Positions 26,468 through 35,979 of a stretch of 64,000 nt of DNA are shown piece after piece. The notes under the pieces are model-generated. The model did no database searches. It worked only from the letters and a program-made list of their open reading frames with translations, and was not told the origin of the DNA. Origin of the DNA: AP-15 sp963733945 (GTDB taxonomy: Bacteria > Pseudomonadota > Alphaproteobacteria > ATCC43930 > CGMCC-115725); the NCBI GenBank assembly GCA_963733945.1, contig CAVTFD010000011.1, forward strand, positions 186,001-250,000, read 5' to 3'. How positions within the stretch are numbered: the first letter of the stretch is position 1; every line of letters starts with the position of its first letter. The position numbers were made by a program, and so were the translations under genes.

Positions 26468-27532
26468 ATGAGAACTCAGGCCCGCGCCTTTCCGATCTTC
26501 GTATTGGCCGCGAGCGCCGTCGTGCTCGGCGGCGCGCTGCTGTCGCAATATTGGGGCGGGCTCGCCCCTTGCGAATTATGCCTCAAAGAGCGCTGGCCAT
26601 GGACCGCGGCGATCGTGATCTCATTCGTCGGGACGATTACCGGCAGCCGGCGGGCATTGCCGCGGGTTGTGTTGCTGCTGGCGCTCGTCTTTGCGGCGGG
26701 CACGGCACTGGCGTTCTATCACGTCGGCGTCGAGCAGCATTGGTTCGCCGGCCCGAGCGCCTGCACCGCGGCGGCCGGCACTCCGAGCACTTTGGAAGCG
26801 CTGAAGGCGCAGCTCCTTCATCAGCAGCCGGTGCGCTGCGACGAGCCGGCCTGGTCGCTGTTCGGGATCTCGCTCGCCGGCTGGAACCTCCTCGCCTCGC
26901 TGGCGATGACCGGCGTCTGCCTCGCGATGTATTTGCAGCGTCGCGGCAAAGGGCGGAGACAGCTTCGACAGGAGAACCCCGTGAGCGGCGCTTCCCGACA
27001 CCGCTTGCCCGGCGACCTCCTACCCGCGGTGGAGATCGCGCGCATGCTGCGCGTCGATCATGCCGGCGAATTTGGCGCGACGCGGATCTATCGGGGCCAG
27101 CTCGACGTGCTGCGGCAGGGCCGCGCCGCCGGAGAGATCCGCCGAATGGCCGAGGCGGAGCAGCGCCATCTCGCCGCCTTCGAGACGTTGCTGCGCGAGC
27201 GTCGCGTGCGGCCGACCTTGCTGCATCCGCTATGGTCGGTCGCCGGCTACGCGCTGGGCGCGGCGACGGCACTGCTCGGCGAGCGGGCGGCGATGGCCTG
27301 CACCGTCGCCGTCGAGGAAGTCATCGACGAGCATTACCGCGATCAGGCCGAACGCCTCGCCGACATCGATCCCGCGCTGACCGAAACGATCCTCTCCTTC
27401 CGTGACGACGAAATCGCGCATCGCGACACCGCGATTGCCATGGGCGCCGCGGAAACGCCGGGCTACGACCTGCTCAACGCAGCGATAAAGGCCGGCTCGC
27501 GGCTGGCGATCTGGCTCTCGACCCGCTTCTAG
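26468..27532 (+). CDS. DsbB-like and Coq7-like domains in one reading frame
   Basis: A single 354-codon frame joins two unrelated proteins. Residues 1-165 are a DsbB-type quinone-dependent thiol oxidase with four spans and cysteine pairs C35-x2-C38 (CELC) and C99/C124. Residues from about 172 are a Coq7 di-iron demethoxyubiquinone hydroxylase: VDHAGEFGATRIY, AEAEQRHLAAFE, VAVEEVIDEHY and DDEIAHRD supply the glutamates and histidines. Two readings are possible. It may be a true fusion linking two quinone-related steps. Alternatively the genes may be separate: a GTG at 26981 (codon 172) has AGGAGA before it, and in the +1 frame a TGA overlaps that GTG, so one extra base in the AAAGGG at 26948-26953 would create the fusion artificially. 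Domain identities are secure. Confidence 0.8.
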   Translation: MRTQARAFPIFVLAASAVVLGGALLSQYWGGLAPCELCLKERWPWTAAIVISFVGTITGSRRALPRVVLLLALVFAAGTALAFYHVGVEQHWFAGPSACTAAAGTPSTLEALKAQLLHQQPVRCDEPAWSLFGISLAGWNLLASLAMTGVCLAMYLQRRGKGRRQLRQENPVSGASRHRLPGDLLPAVEIARMLRVDHAGEFGATRIYRGQLDVLRQGRAAGEIRRMAEAEQRHLAAFETLLRERRVRPTLLHPLWSVAGYALGAATALLGERAAMACTVAVEEVIDEHYRDQAERLADIDPALTETILSFRDDEIAHRDTAIAMGAAETPGYDLLNAAIKAGSRLAIWLSTRF

Positions 27533-27554
27533 AGCGGTTTTCGACCGAGTCGCT

Positions 27555-27710
27555 GTACTCGGCACGCATCACCCCCACCCCGACCTGCCTCCGTCGAGGG
27601 GCGGGAGTACAAATGGGTGCTGCTGACACAGGCCTTCTCCCCCTTGACAGGGGGAGAGGTTCTCGGGAGCGATGATGGGGGAGGTTTGGGAGGGGGTGAG
27701 TGCGGTTCAA
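27555..27710. repeat. Second mosaic intergenic palindrome
   Basis: This is similar in layout to the element at 18690-18838. Outer arms CACCCCCACCCCGACCT and the AGGTTTGGGAGGGGGTG side are complementary, and an internal hairpin CTCCCCCTTGACAGGGGGAG lies between them. It separates the Coq7 end from the MetE-like gene and is probably one of a dispersed family. Confidence 0.6.
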
Positions 27711-27773
27711 TTTGGTCGGAACCGCCTCTAACCGGCCTTGCGTTCGACGGCGGGCGTGCCGACGACCCGCGCC

Positions 27774-28955
27774 TTACGGCCACAACTCCCTAGTCGCGAG
27801 CCTGGCGCCGGCAACCAGCGCTTCGAGCTTGGCCCAGACGAGCTGCGGATGAATCCGCCCGCCGAGGCCGCAATCGGTGCCCGCGATGACATTCTCGCGA
27901 CCGGCGACACTGGCGAAATTGAGGATGCGGTCGGCGACAACCTCGGGATGCTCGACGACGTTGGTGGCGTGACTGACGACGCCAGGGATCAGGATCTTGC
28001 CCTCGGGCAATTTGACGTCCCGCCAGACCTTCCACTCGTGCTCGTGACGGACATTGCCGGCCTCGATCGAGAACGCTCCGGCCCGAACCTTCAGCAGCAC
28101 ATCGACGATATGTCTTCAGCGGCAGGTCGGTGGTATGCGGCCCGTGCCAGCTGCCCCAGCAGATGTGATAGCGGATCCGCTCCTCGGGGAGGCCGCGCAA
28201 CGCGTGGTTCAGCGCCTCGACCCGCAATTCGGCAAATTTGCGGTAGTCCGCGACGCTCGGCTCCGGGCTGGCCATGTCCCAAGTGTCCGGCAGTCCGGGG
28301 TCGTCGAGCTGCAACACGAACCCCGCCTCGACGATGGCCTGGTATTCCTCGCGCAACGCCTCGGCGAGGGCGTACAGGAACGCCTCGTCCGAGTCGTAAT
28401 ACCGGTTCTGCCGCCGGGCGAAGCTGCCGGGCGCGACGGCGGTGATGAACCCCTCCTCCGCCGTCACCTTGGCCAGTGCCGCCTTGAAGTTCGCGAGATC
28501 GGCGCGCACCGCCTGCTGGCCGATATAGGCGATCGGGCCGGTGAACACCGGAGGCCGCCCGCCGAGCGAACTCGATGACCGAAAACTGGTGGCGTCGAGC
28601 TCGGCGTAGAACTCGGCAAATTTCTGCCGGTCGCGCCGGCCGGCGAGCGCCGGCAAGCGGCCCGGCTCTCCCGGCTCCCAGCCGCGTGAGGCGCGCCCAG
28701 GCATAGCTCGACCACGCGCCGTAATCGATGGCGCCAAGGCTCGCCTTGCCGAACTCGCCATCGTTGATCACATCGACGCCGAGTTTCGGCCTGCTTGCGG
28801 CAGATCTCCTCGACCGCGGCCGACAGCCTTTCGGCGTAAAGCTTCTCGTCATAGGCCTCGCCGGTAAGTTTTGGGCGGTTGACTTCGAGCAGCGCCTCCG
28901 GCCGCGGCAGGCTCCCGGCGTGCGATGTCAGGATGCGTCGGTCGCTTCGCTTCAT
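27774..28955 (-). pseudogene. Cobalamin-independent methionine synthase II-like protein, frameshifted
   Basis: The pieces, read in order on the minus strand, give one MetE-C-terminal-like protein of about 390 residues. It starts MKRSDRRILTSHAGSLPRP, then LGVDVINDGEFGKASLGA, GRRDRQKFAEFYAELDATSF, PPVFTGPIAYIG, FVLQLDDPGLPDTWDM, ERIRYHICWGSWHGPH, and ends with VRAGAFSIEAGN and AGTDCGLGGRIHPQ, which holds the zinc cysteine. At least three frame changes are needed, near 28788, 28690 and 28112 (an extra A in AAG). The family transfers methyl groups to thiols or cleaves epoxyalkane-CoM-type substrates; many soil alphaproteobacteria carry several copies. All catalytic blocks persist, so decay is recent or due to base errors. 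Confidence 0.65.
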
Positions 28956-29019
28956 GGTATCCGGCCCTCCCAGACAGCAAATCCCGTTCTTCGGATCGCG
29001 GCAAGACGGCGGGTATGGC

Positions 29020-30779
29020 TCATGTCGCCTCGCCGGCCGCCAGGCGCAGGCCCGACAGGAATAGCTCGCGGTCCTCGGGGTTGCGCAAAGGCAGATCGCT
29101 CGGCACGACCAGAGGGGTAATGGCGCGCAGCTGGGCGACGATCGCGCGCGCTTCGTCGAGCCGCCCCATATGGGCATAGCACGCGGCGAGAAAGCGGTAT
29201 GAGGCGGGAGAGCCCGGATGGTCTTGAATGGCCAGGAGCAGCTTTGCCGCCGCTTCGTCAAACCGACGTTTGAAGAAATAGGCCAAGCCCATCACGAGTA
29301 GCGGCAGACCCGATACGCTCGCGCGGGCTCAGGCGCAGCGAGGTCTCGACATGCTCGATCGCGAGATCGGGTTGACCGGCCCAGAGCCTGAGAAGGCCGC
29401 TCATATACCAGCCGCGGGCGAAGCTCGGGTTGAGCGCGAGCGCACGGTCGACCAGCCCGATCATGGCGCCGATATCCTCGCCGAAATAAGCCAGCACGAA
29501 GGCGGCGTTGGCGAGGATGCCCGGGTCGTTCTCCGCCACCTGGAGCGCCTGCCGAGCAAGATCGCATGCCCTTGCGGCGGTTCGTCTCCGGCTCTTCGGC
29601 CCAGCCGTTAATGACGAGCTGCAGGTGGCAGATCCGCCGCCCAGGAAAGTGCCGGCCCGTAATGCGGATCGATCGCGATCGCCTGCTCGAGCAATCCCAG
29701 AGCCTCGAAAATCCGCTCTTTCGTTATCGGAAAGAAGACCGCAAGCGCCCGCAGGTAGAGATCGTAGGCGGTGAGGTCGGTCGTCGGCCGCGCGGCGGAG
29801 CGGCGCATCTCGGCGGCCTGCAATGCCGGCTCGATGACCCCGGCGACGCTGACCGCGACCTTGTCCTGAAGCTCGAACACGTCTTCGAGCGAGCCGTCGA
29901 AGCGGTCGGCCCAGAGATGCGCGCCGGTCGTCGGCGTCGATCAGCTGCGCGGTGATGCGCACCCGGTTGCCGCCTTTGCGCACCGAGCCTTCGAGCACAT
30001 AGCGCACCCCAAGCTCGCGCCCGACCTGCTTCACGTCGACGGCCTGGCCCTTGTAGGTGAAGCTCGAATTGCGGGCGATCACGAACAGCCAGCGGATGCG
30101 GCTGAGCGCGGTGATGATCTCCTCGACCATGCCGTCGGCGAAATATTCCTGCTCCGGGTCGCCGCTCATGTTCTGGAACGGCAGCACCGCGATCGACGGC
30201 TTGTCGGGGAGCGGCAGCGCCGGCGACGTTGGCGCCGACTAGGCTCTTCGCGGCGACGCCGAGGTCGCGAACCCGATAGACCCGCACCGGCCGGGCAATG
30301 TTCTTGACCTGCTGCTCGCCCAGATCCTCAAAGACAAAGGGCAGCCGGTCGCGCACCTGGTCGTGAACCGTATTGGAGACGAAGACCCGCCGGCATCGGC
30401 CAGGGCTTCGAGCCGCGCGGCGATGTTGACGCCGTCGCCATAGAGGTCGTCGCCCTCGACGATCACGTCGCCGAGATTGATGCCGATGCGCAACTCGATG
30501 CGGTTGTCCGCCGCGACACTCGGCGTTCCGCTCGGCCATCGCCTGCTGCACCGCGACCGCGCAGCGCACCGCATCGACGACGCTGGCAAACTCGACCAGC
30601 ATGCCGTCGCCGGTGGTCTTGACGATGCGGCCGCGGTGCTCGGCGATTTTCGGATCGATCAGCTCGCGGCGCAGCGCCTTGAGCCGTTCGAGCGTGCCTT
30701 CCTCGTCCGCCCCCATCAGCCGCGAATACCCCGCCACATCGGCGGCAAGGATCGCGGCGAGACGGCGGGTAGCGGGCAT
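29020..30779 (-). pseudogene. Adenylate/guanylate cyclase with TolB-like and TPR domains (copy A), many frameshifts
   Basis: Reassembling frames gives the layout seen in the nearby copy B: a class III cyclase domain (ATRRLAAILAADVAGYSRLM, KTTGDGMLVEF, IGINLGDVIVEGDDLYG, VNIAARLEA), a FlgO/TolB-like segment (MSGDPEQEYFADGMVEEI, GVRYVLEGSVRKGGNRVRI) and TPR repeats near the C-terminus (NPSFARGWYMSGLLRLWAG, FRFLAACYAHMGRL-like). At least six switches of frame occur between the start (30779) and the stop (29020). No uninterrupted product longer than about 180 residues of the protein can be made. It starts 17 bp after the toxin gene. This is the most damaged gene of the window. Confidence 0.7.
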
Positions 30780-30795
30780 CTGCGGACCGTTTCGA

Positions 30796-31209
30796 TTAAC
30801 TTCCGAGAACCGTGAGCCCCAACTGAATGGCCGCGCCTCGCAGGCTCCCGTCAAGCGTGGCAAGCGGGAGACTGTGGCGCTGTGCGAGTTCGAGATAAGC
30901 GGCGTCATAGGCGGAGAGAGCAAAGCGTTCGGCTAAGCCCATCGTCGCGGTCCATGCCTGGCTTGCAGTTTCATCATCGAGGCTGATCGGCAGGGCGCGC
31001 AAAAAACCGGCCAGACGCTGCCGCCGGGATGTGTCGAGGCGGCCGCGGCGCTCGGCGACCAACAGCCCATTCAGGGCTTCGAGCGGCCACAGCCCGGGCG
31101 CCAGCACGCCGGACTCTCCCACTTGCTCCAACAACGCCGTCGTTGCCGGCGTGCGCTCATCCTCAAAGCACCACGTCAGCGCTACCGAATTGTCCAGCAC
31201 AAAGCTCAC
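30796..31209 (-). CDS. vapC: VapC-like PIN-domain ribonuclease toxin
   Basis: A 137-residue PIN-domain protein. The acidic metal-binding residues are in place: D6 in FVLDNS, E44 in WPLEALNGL, D102 in SAYDAAYLELA and D120 in LATLDGSL. It would cut RNA unless bound by the antitoxin encoded just upstream; its ATG overlaps the antitoxin TGA by four bases, the normal order and coupling for vapBC. The pair lies between a truncated cyclase start and cyclase copy A, and is intact although both neighbours are broken. Confidence 0.88.
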   Translation of the reverse strand: MSFVLDNSVALTWCFEDERTPATTALLEQVGESGVLAPGLWPLEALNGLLVAERRGRLDTSRRQRLAGFLRALPISLDDETASQAWTATMGLAERFALSAYDAAYLELAQRHSLPLATLDGSLRGAAIQLGLTVLGS

Positions 31210-31448
31210 GAACGTCCCTCGCTGATCAGATCCTTGATCTTCAGACCACCGAGAGTGACGCCGCGGCTCGCTTCGAGCAGACCCGCGACGGCACGCCGCG
31301 CCTTTGCCCGATTGAACCCCGGACCGGCCGGAACGAGTTTGGCGACGGGTTTACCGCGCCGGGTGATGACGATCTCTTCCCCGTTTTCCACCCAGTCCAG
31401 CAAGGCGCCGAGCCGGTTCTTTGCTTCAAATGCCCCGATCTCGCGCAT
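31206..31448 (-). CDS. Phd/YefM-type antitoxin
   Basis: An 80-residue antitoxin. The N-terminal MREIGAFEAKNRLGALLDWVENGEEIVITRRGKPVAKLVP is the Phd/YefM dimer and DNA-binding fold; the C-terminal tail (SRGVTLGGLKIKDLISEGRS) would wrap the PIN toxin. The start at 31448 follows GGAGAGGAA. Expected role: neutralise the toxin and repress the operon. The upstream sequence on the same strand is the tail of a truncated cyclase frame, so the promoter must lie inside that remnant. Confidence 0.85.
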   Translation of the reverse strand: MREIGAFEAKNRLGALLDWVENGEEIVITRRGKPVAKLVPAGPGFNRAKARRAVAGLLEASRGVTLGGLKIKDLISEGRS

Positions 31449-31514
31449 GAATTCCTCTCCAGCTAGCCAGTTGTCCAGCTTATAACTGCCCGTCCATGTC
31501 GTCCAGCTCGGCGA

Positions 31515-31643
31515 TTTTTGGTCGAGAAGCTCATGGCGCAGTGCCTTGAGACGTTTGAGCGTGCCTTTTTCGCCGCCCCCATCAGCCGCGATACCCACCA
31601 CATCGGCAGCGAGGATCGCAGCGAGACGGCGGGGCTGGCTCAT
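31515..31643 (-). pseudogene. Truncated N-terminus of a third cyclase gene (copy C)
   Basis: MSQPRRLAAILAADVVG and GTLKRLKALRHELLDQK match the first 45 or so residues of cyclase copies A and B, with the segment between them already altered. Similarity stops near 31515, about 65 bp before the antitoxin start. Its ATG overlaps the stop codon of copy B by four bases, so a complete third cyclase, or copy A itself, once followed copy B directly. Confidence 0.65.
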
Positions 31644-33386
31644 GCCGCCTCGCCCGCTGCCAGCCGTAGACCTGATAGATAGAGTTCGCGGTGCTCGGGA
31701 TTGCGCCAGTGCGAGATCTCCGGCATGACGTGCGGTGTTATCGCACGCAGCCGCACGAGCGTCGCGCGGGCCTCGGCGAGCCGCCCCAGATGGGCGTAGC
31801 AGGCGGCGAGGACACGGTAAGGCACCGGAGAATTCGGATCGTTTTGGCTCGCGAGAAGAAGTTTAGGGATTGCCTCCTCAAACCGGCGACTTAAAAAAAG
31901 CGCAATCCGATCTGGTGAGTCACCGAACCAACTCCGTCGTGCGGGCTGAGCCGCAACGCAGTCTCGGCGTGTCCGATCGCTGCATCGAGATCGCCCGCCC
32001 ATCCCCTGATCCGGCTGCTAATGGTCCAGCCGCGCGCAAAGTTCGGGTTCAGCGATAGCGCACGATCGGTCAAGGCCATCATCGCGCCAAGGTCCTCGCC
32101 GAAATAGGCCAGCGCGAAGGCGGCGTTAGCGAGCACTCCCGGATCGTCGCCCGCTGCCTGCAATGCTCGGTGGGCGTAATCGGCGCCTTTCGGCCGTCTA
32201 CCTGGCGATCCATGCTGGTGCCATCTATGCAGAGCCGCATGCAGCAGATCGCGGCCCAGGCGAGTGCTAGGCCATAATTCGGATCGCGTGCGATCGCCTC
32301 TTCCAGCAGAGTAAGAGCCTGCGGAATCTGCTTTGCCGAAGCGAAGACGATTGCGTAGGCGCGCAGATAGGCGTCGTAGGCACTGAGGGTCGTCGGGCGG
32401 TTAGCGGCAAGTGCGGTTTCAGCCGCCTGCAAGGCCGGCTCGATGAACCCGGCAACGCTGGTCGCGACCTGGTCCTGCAGCTCGAAGACATCTTCGAGCG
32501 AGCCGTCAAAACGGTCGGCCCACAGATGCGCGCCGGCTTCGGCCTCGATCAGCTGCGCGGTGATGCGCACGCGGTTGCCGCCCTTGCGCACCGAGCCCTC
32601 GAGCACATAGCGGACGCCCAATTCGCGGCCGACCTGCTTCACGTCGACCGGCTGACCCTTGTAGGTGAAGCTCGAATTGCGGGCGAGGACGAAGAGCCAG
32701 CGGATGCGGCTGAGCGCGGTGATGATCTCCTCGACCATGCCGTCCGCGAAATATTCCTGCTCCGGGTCGCCGCTCATATTGGCGAACGGCAATACCGCGA
32801 TCGACGGCTTGTCGGGGAGCGGCAGCGGGGGAGCAACGGTCGCGCCCTCGGTTGCCGTGGGTTTGCCTTGAACCCGGTAGACCCGCACGGGCTGCACGAT
32901 GTTTTTGACCTGCTGCTCGCCGAGATCGATGAACCCGACCGGCAATTTGCTTCCGATCTGGTCGCGCACCGTGGCCGAGACGCAGATCCCGCCGGGCTCG
33001 GCAACCGCCTCCAGCCGGGCGGCGATATTGACCGCATCGCCGAACAGGTTTGTGCCCTCGACGATCACGTCGCCGACATGGATGCCGATGCGGAACCGCA
33101 TTGCTTCGCTCTCGGCCATGCCCGCATCTTCGTTGCCGAGAGCCTCCTGCACCGCGACCGCGCATTGCACGGCATCGACCGCGCTGGCGAAATCGGCGAC
33201 GACGCTGTCGCCGGCGGTGTTGAAGATCCGCCCGCGATGCGCCGCGATCAGCCGGTCCATGATTTCGCGGCGGGCTTTGAGCCGGGCGAGCGTGCCGGCC
33301 TCGTCCAGCTCCATCAGCCGGCTGTAGCCGGCGATGTCGGCGGCGAAGATCGCTGCGAGTTTTCGTTCGACCGCTGGGACGGGCAC
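31640..33386 (-). pseudogene. Adenylate/guanylate cyclase with TolB-like and TPR domains (copy B), two frameshifts
   Basis: The first 400 residues are intact. The class III cyclase domain has ERKLAAIFAADIAGYSRLM and NTAGDSVVADF (metal aspartates), FRIGIHVGDVIVEG, and DAVNIAARLEA (transition-state Asn and Arg). The TolB/FlgO-like domain follows with MSGDPEQEYFADGMVEEI, LGVRYVLEGSVRKGGN and DRFDGSLEDVFELQDQV. The TPR end is reached after shifts near 32185 and 31912; the second is a T7 run that needs eight T to keep frame. Without the shifts the protein would be about 580 residues, the usual size. It would make cAMP or cGMP under control of the C-terminal repeats. It is divergent from the transglutaminase gene. 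Confidence 0.75.
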
Positions 33387-33547
33387 CTTGCGGCTCCTCT
33401 CGATGCCGAGTATAGCCGGAGCAATCGCGGAATCGGAATGTCCCCGATCGGCCTTCGGGAGGCGACGCCAGCGGCGACGAATGCCGTTTGCCGGTGTTGG
33501 CTCATTGCCCGGGTGGTCGTGCCCGGAGCTGCGGGGATTTCGCTGTA

Positions 33548-34360
33548 ATGATCAAAATCCGTGTCGGCTATCAGGTTGCTTATGAATCACCGCAGCCGAC
33601 GGCGATGGTGCTGACCTTGCGGGTCCATCCGTCGCGCGCCGGCGATCTGGTCACCCCCGACCCGATCGTCACCGACCCGGCGATCCCGATCGGCGAGTAC
33701 CGCGACAGCTTCGGCAACATTTGCAGCCGGATCGTGGCGCCGGCCGGGCGGTTGACCTTGTCGGCCGAGGCGATCGTGCACGACGGCGGTGAGAGCGATG
33801 CCTTCGTCCCGTCGGCGGGCGAGTCCGCGATCGCCGATCTGCCGGCCGAGACGTTGCTGTTCCTGCTCGGCAGCCGGTATTGCGAGACCGACCTCCTCTC
33901 TGAAACCGCCTGGTCGCTGTTCGGCAACACCCCGCGCGGCTGGGGACGGGTACAGGCGATCTGCGATTTTGTCCACGCGCACGTCACCTTCGGTTACGAG
34001 CACGCGAACGCCACCAAGACGGCGCTCAACGCGTTCAAGCAGCGCCGGGGGGTGTGCCGCGACTTTGCCCATCTCGCGGTCACATTGTGCCGCTGCATGA
34101 GCATCCCGGCGCGCTACTGCACCGGGTATCTCGGCGATATCGGCGTGCCGCCCGATCCCGCGCCGATGGATTTCAGCGCCTGGTTCGAAGCCTATCTCGG
34201 CGGGCGTTGGTACACATTCGACGCCCGCCACAATCACCCGCGGATCGGCCGGATTCTGATCGGCCGCGGCCGCGACGCCGCCGACGTGGCGCTCACCACC
34301 AGCTATGGGCCGACCACTCTCGCCGGGTTCAAGGTCGTGACCGAAGAGGTCGCGGCTTAG
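33548..34360 (+). CDS. Transglutaminase-like (cysteine protease fold) protein
   Basis: A 270-residue protein of the bacterial transglutaminase-like family with the N-terminal beta-sandwich usual for the group. The nucleophile is C170 in RRGVCRDFAHLA, and the acid is D225 in RWYTFDARHNHP. At the position where classical members have His in HAW, this one has S210 in DFSAWFEAY; this variant appears to be normal for its subgroup, which I recall from related proteins but cannot check here. The start at 33548 (MIKIRVGYQV) is preferred because family sequence begins there. Function is probably peptide or amide hydrolysis; it is often adjacent to proteasome-like or alpha-E genes, not seen here. Confidence 0.82.
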   Translation: MIKIRVGYQVAYESPQPTAMVLTLRVHPSRAGDLVTPDPIVTDPAIPIGEYRDSFGNICSRIVAPAGRLTLSAEAIVHDGGESDAFVPSAGESAIADLPAETLLFLLGSRYCETDLLSETAWSLFGNTPRGWGRVQAICDFVHAHVTFGYEHANATKTALNAFKQRRGVCRDFAHLAVTLCRCMSIPARYCTGYLGDIGVPPDPAPMDFSAWFEAYLGGRWYTFDARHNHPRIGRILIGRGRDAADVALTTSYGPTTLAGFKVVTEEVAA

Positions 34361-34392
34361 TAAGCTGTTTTAACAAACCGCACTCCGCCACA

Positions 34393-34440
34393 CCGGCGAA
34401 GGCCGGTGCCCATGCGGCGATAGATTCCAGCCTTCGCCGG
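34393..34440. repeat. Short intergenic inverted repeat
   Basis: CCGGCGAAGG at 34393-34402 is the exact complement of CCTTCGCCGG at 34431-34440. It lies between the convergent transglutaminase-like and CoA-transferase genes and resembles the dispersed palindromes elsewhere in the window. It may serve as a bidirectional terminator. Confidence 0.55.
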
Positions 34441-34491
34441 GAAGTCGGGAACCGGTCGGCGCTGCGAAAAACCCTACATGTCTGACGCTAC

Positions 34492-35670
34492 TCAAACCGC
34501 CCCGGCTTCGCGCAGTCCCGCGATGTCCTCGCGCGAATAGCCCAACTCCCGCAACAGGTCGTCGCTGTCGGCGCCGAGATCGGGGGCGGGGCGGTAGAGG
34601 CGGCACGGCGCCTCGGCGAATTTGATCGGGAAGCCGAGCATCCTGACCTCGCCATGGCCCGGGTGGTCGATGCCGACGACCATTTCCTGCTCGATGATTT
34701 GCGGGTCGGCAAAGACCTCGGGCAATGTCTTCACGCGCTCGCAGGGCACGCCCGCGGCGTTGAGCTTGGCGATCCAATAATCGCTGGTGCCGCCTTTGAG
34801 CAGAGCCTCGATCGCCGCGTTCATCGCCTGGCGGTTTTGGACGCGCAGATCGTTGGTGCGGAAATCCGGGTTGTCGCGTAATTCCGCGGCGCCCAGTGCC
34901 TCGATCAGGCGTTGATAGGATTGCTCCTGCGACGGCGCGATGGCGATCTCGCCATCGGCGGTGCGAAACATGCCGTAAGGCGAGACGATCGCATGGTCGT
35001 TACCGCTGCGGTCCGGCGCCTCGCCGGTGGCGAAGTAATTCGCGGCGAGGAAACCCAGCACACTGACCATCGCGTTGTTGAGGCTGGCTCCGACCGTATC
35101 GCCTCGCCCGGTACGGCCGCGGCGCACCAGGGCCGCGCACACACCGAGTGCCGCTTGAAGGCCGGCGATCAAATCGGCGATCGGCGGCCCGGCGCGCATC
35201 GGCGGGCCATCGGGCTCACCGGTCACGCTCATAAACCCGCTCATCGCCTGGGCGATGAAATCGAAGGAGGGCCGGTCGCGATAGGGCCCGCTGGCGCCAA
35301 AGCCGGTCAGGCTGCAACAGACCAGCGCGGGGTTCAGCGCCTCGAGCCGGGCCCTGTCAAAGCCCATTGCCGCCATGACCCCGGGCCGGAAATTCTCGAC
35401 CAGAACATCGCTGCGTGCGATCAGCTTTTCGAGCACCGCCCGGCCATCGCTGCTGCGCAAATTCAGGGTCAACGAGCGCTTGTTGCGGTTGAATGCGGCG
35501 AAATACCAACTCAGCCCGTCGCGCACCACCCCCTGACGGCGCACCGGGTCGCCCACGCCCGGGGTTTCGATCTTGATCACCTCGGCTCCCATATCGGCGA
35601 GGATCATCGAGCAGAACGGCCCGGCCAGAATGCGGGTCAGATCGACCACGCGGATACCCGACAACGGCAT
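34492..35670 (-). CDS. CaiB/BaiF-family CoA-transferase (family III)
   Basis: A 392-residue family III CoA-transferase, which moves CoA between carboxylic acids. The N-terminal VVDLTRILAGPFCSMILADMG, GAEVIKIE, NRNKRSLTLNL and NFRPGVM are the CoA-binding blocks, and the catalytic aspartate is D166 in GPPIADLIAG. No acyl-CoA synthetase or hydratase partners flank it, so the acid is unknown. The start at 35670 has GGAGGGT about seven bases before it. Convergent with the transglutaminase-like gene. Confidence 0.9.
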   Translation of the reverse strand: MPLSGIRVVDLTRILAGPFCSMILADMGAEVIKIETPGVGDPVRRQGVVRDGLSWYFAAFNRNKRSLTLNLRSSDGRAVLEKLIARSDVLVENFRPGVMAAMGFDRARLEALNPALVCCSLTGFGASGPYRDRPSFDFIAQAMSGFMSVTGEPDGPPMRAGPPIADLIAGLQAALGVCAALVRRGRTGRGDTVGASLNNAMVSVLGFLAANYFATGEAPDRSGNDHAIVSPYGMFRTADGEIAIAPSQEQSYQRLIEALGAAELRDNPDFRTNDLRVQNRQAMNAAIEALLKGGTSDYWIAKLNAAGVPCERVKTLPEVFADPQIIEQEMVVGIDHPGHGEVRMLGFPIKFAEAPCRLYRPAPDLGADSDDLLRELGYSREDIAGLREAGAV

Positions 35671-35736
35671 GCCCCACCCTCCGTTTTAGATATAAACTAG
35701 TATCAGGAGCCAGAAATTAGTAACCTAATTCCTCGC

Positions 35737-35830
35737 CGTCATTCCGAGCGAAGCGAAGCAATCTCGGACGCAAAACAATACCTGTACTCCAGATTGCTTC
35801 GTCAGCTGTACGGCCTCCTCGCAATGACAT
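35737..35830. repeat. Dispersed palindrome, type 1
   Basis: CGTCATTCCGAGCGAAGCGAAGCAATCT at the left (35737-35764, quoted in part as its inner arm CGAAGCAATCT) is matched by AGATTGCTTCG from 35791 and AATGAC near 35823. Such GTCATTCCGAGC... elements are frequent in bradyrhizobia and related genomes. It probably folds when transcribed. Confidence 0.6.
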
Positions 35831-35900
35831 ATGAGACGAACTTAAGAACCAGGACATTATTGGTACGAATTTAACAGTTAGTACCCGATCCCTTCTTGCG

Positions 35901-35979
35901 TCATTCCCGCGAAAGCGGGATCCCAGAGCAATCAAAACCCCGCTTGCCGCCCTGGACCCCGCTTTCGCGGGGGCGATGA
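35901..35979. repeat. Dispersed palindrome, type 2
   Basis: CCCGCGAAAGCGGG at the left and CCCCGCTTTCGCGGGG at the right are each self-complementary hairpins and also complementary to one another, separated by about 30 bases. The flanks TCATT and the GATGA-like right end match the same repeat style as the element just upstream. Confidence 0.6.
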
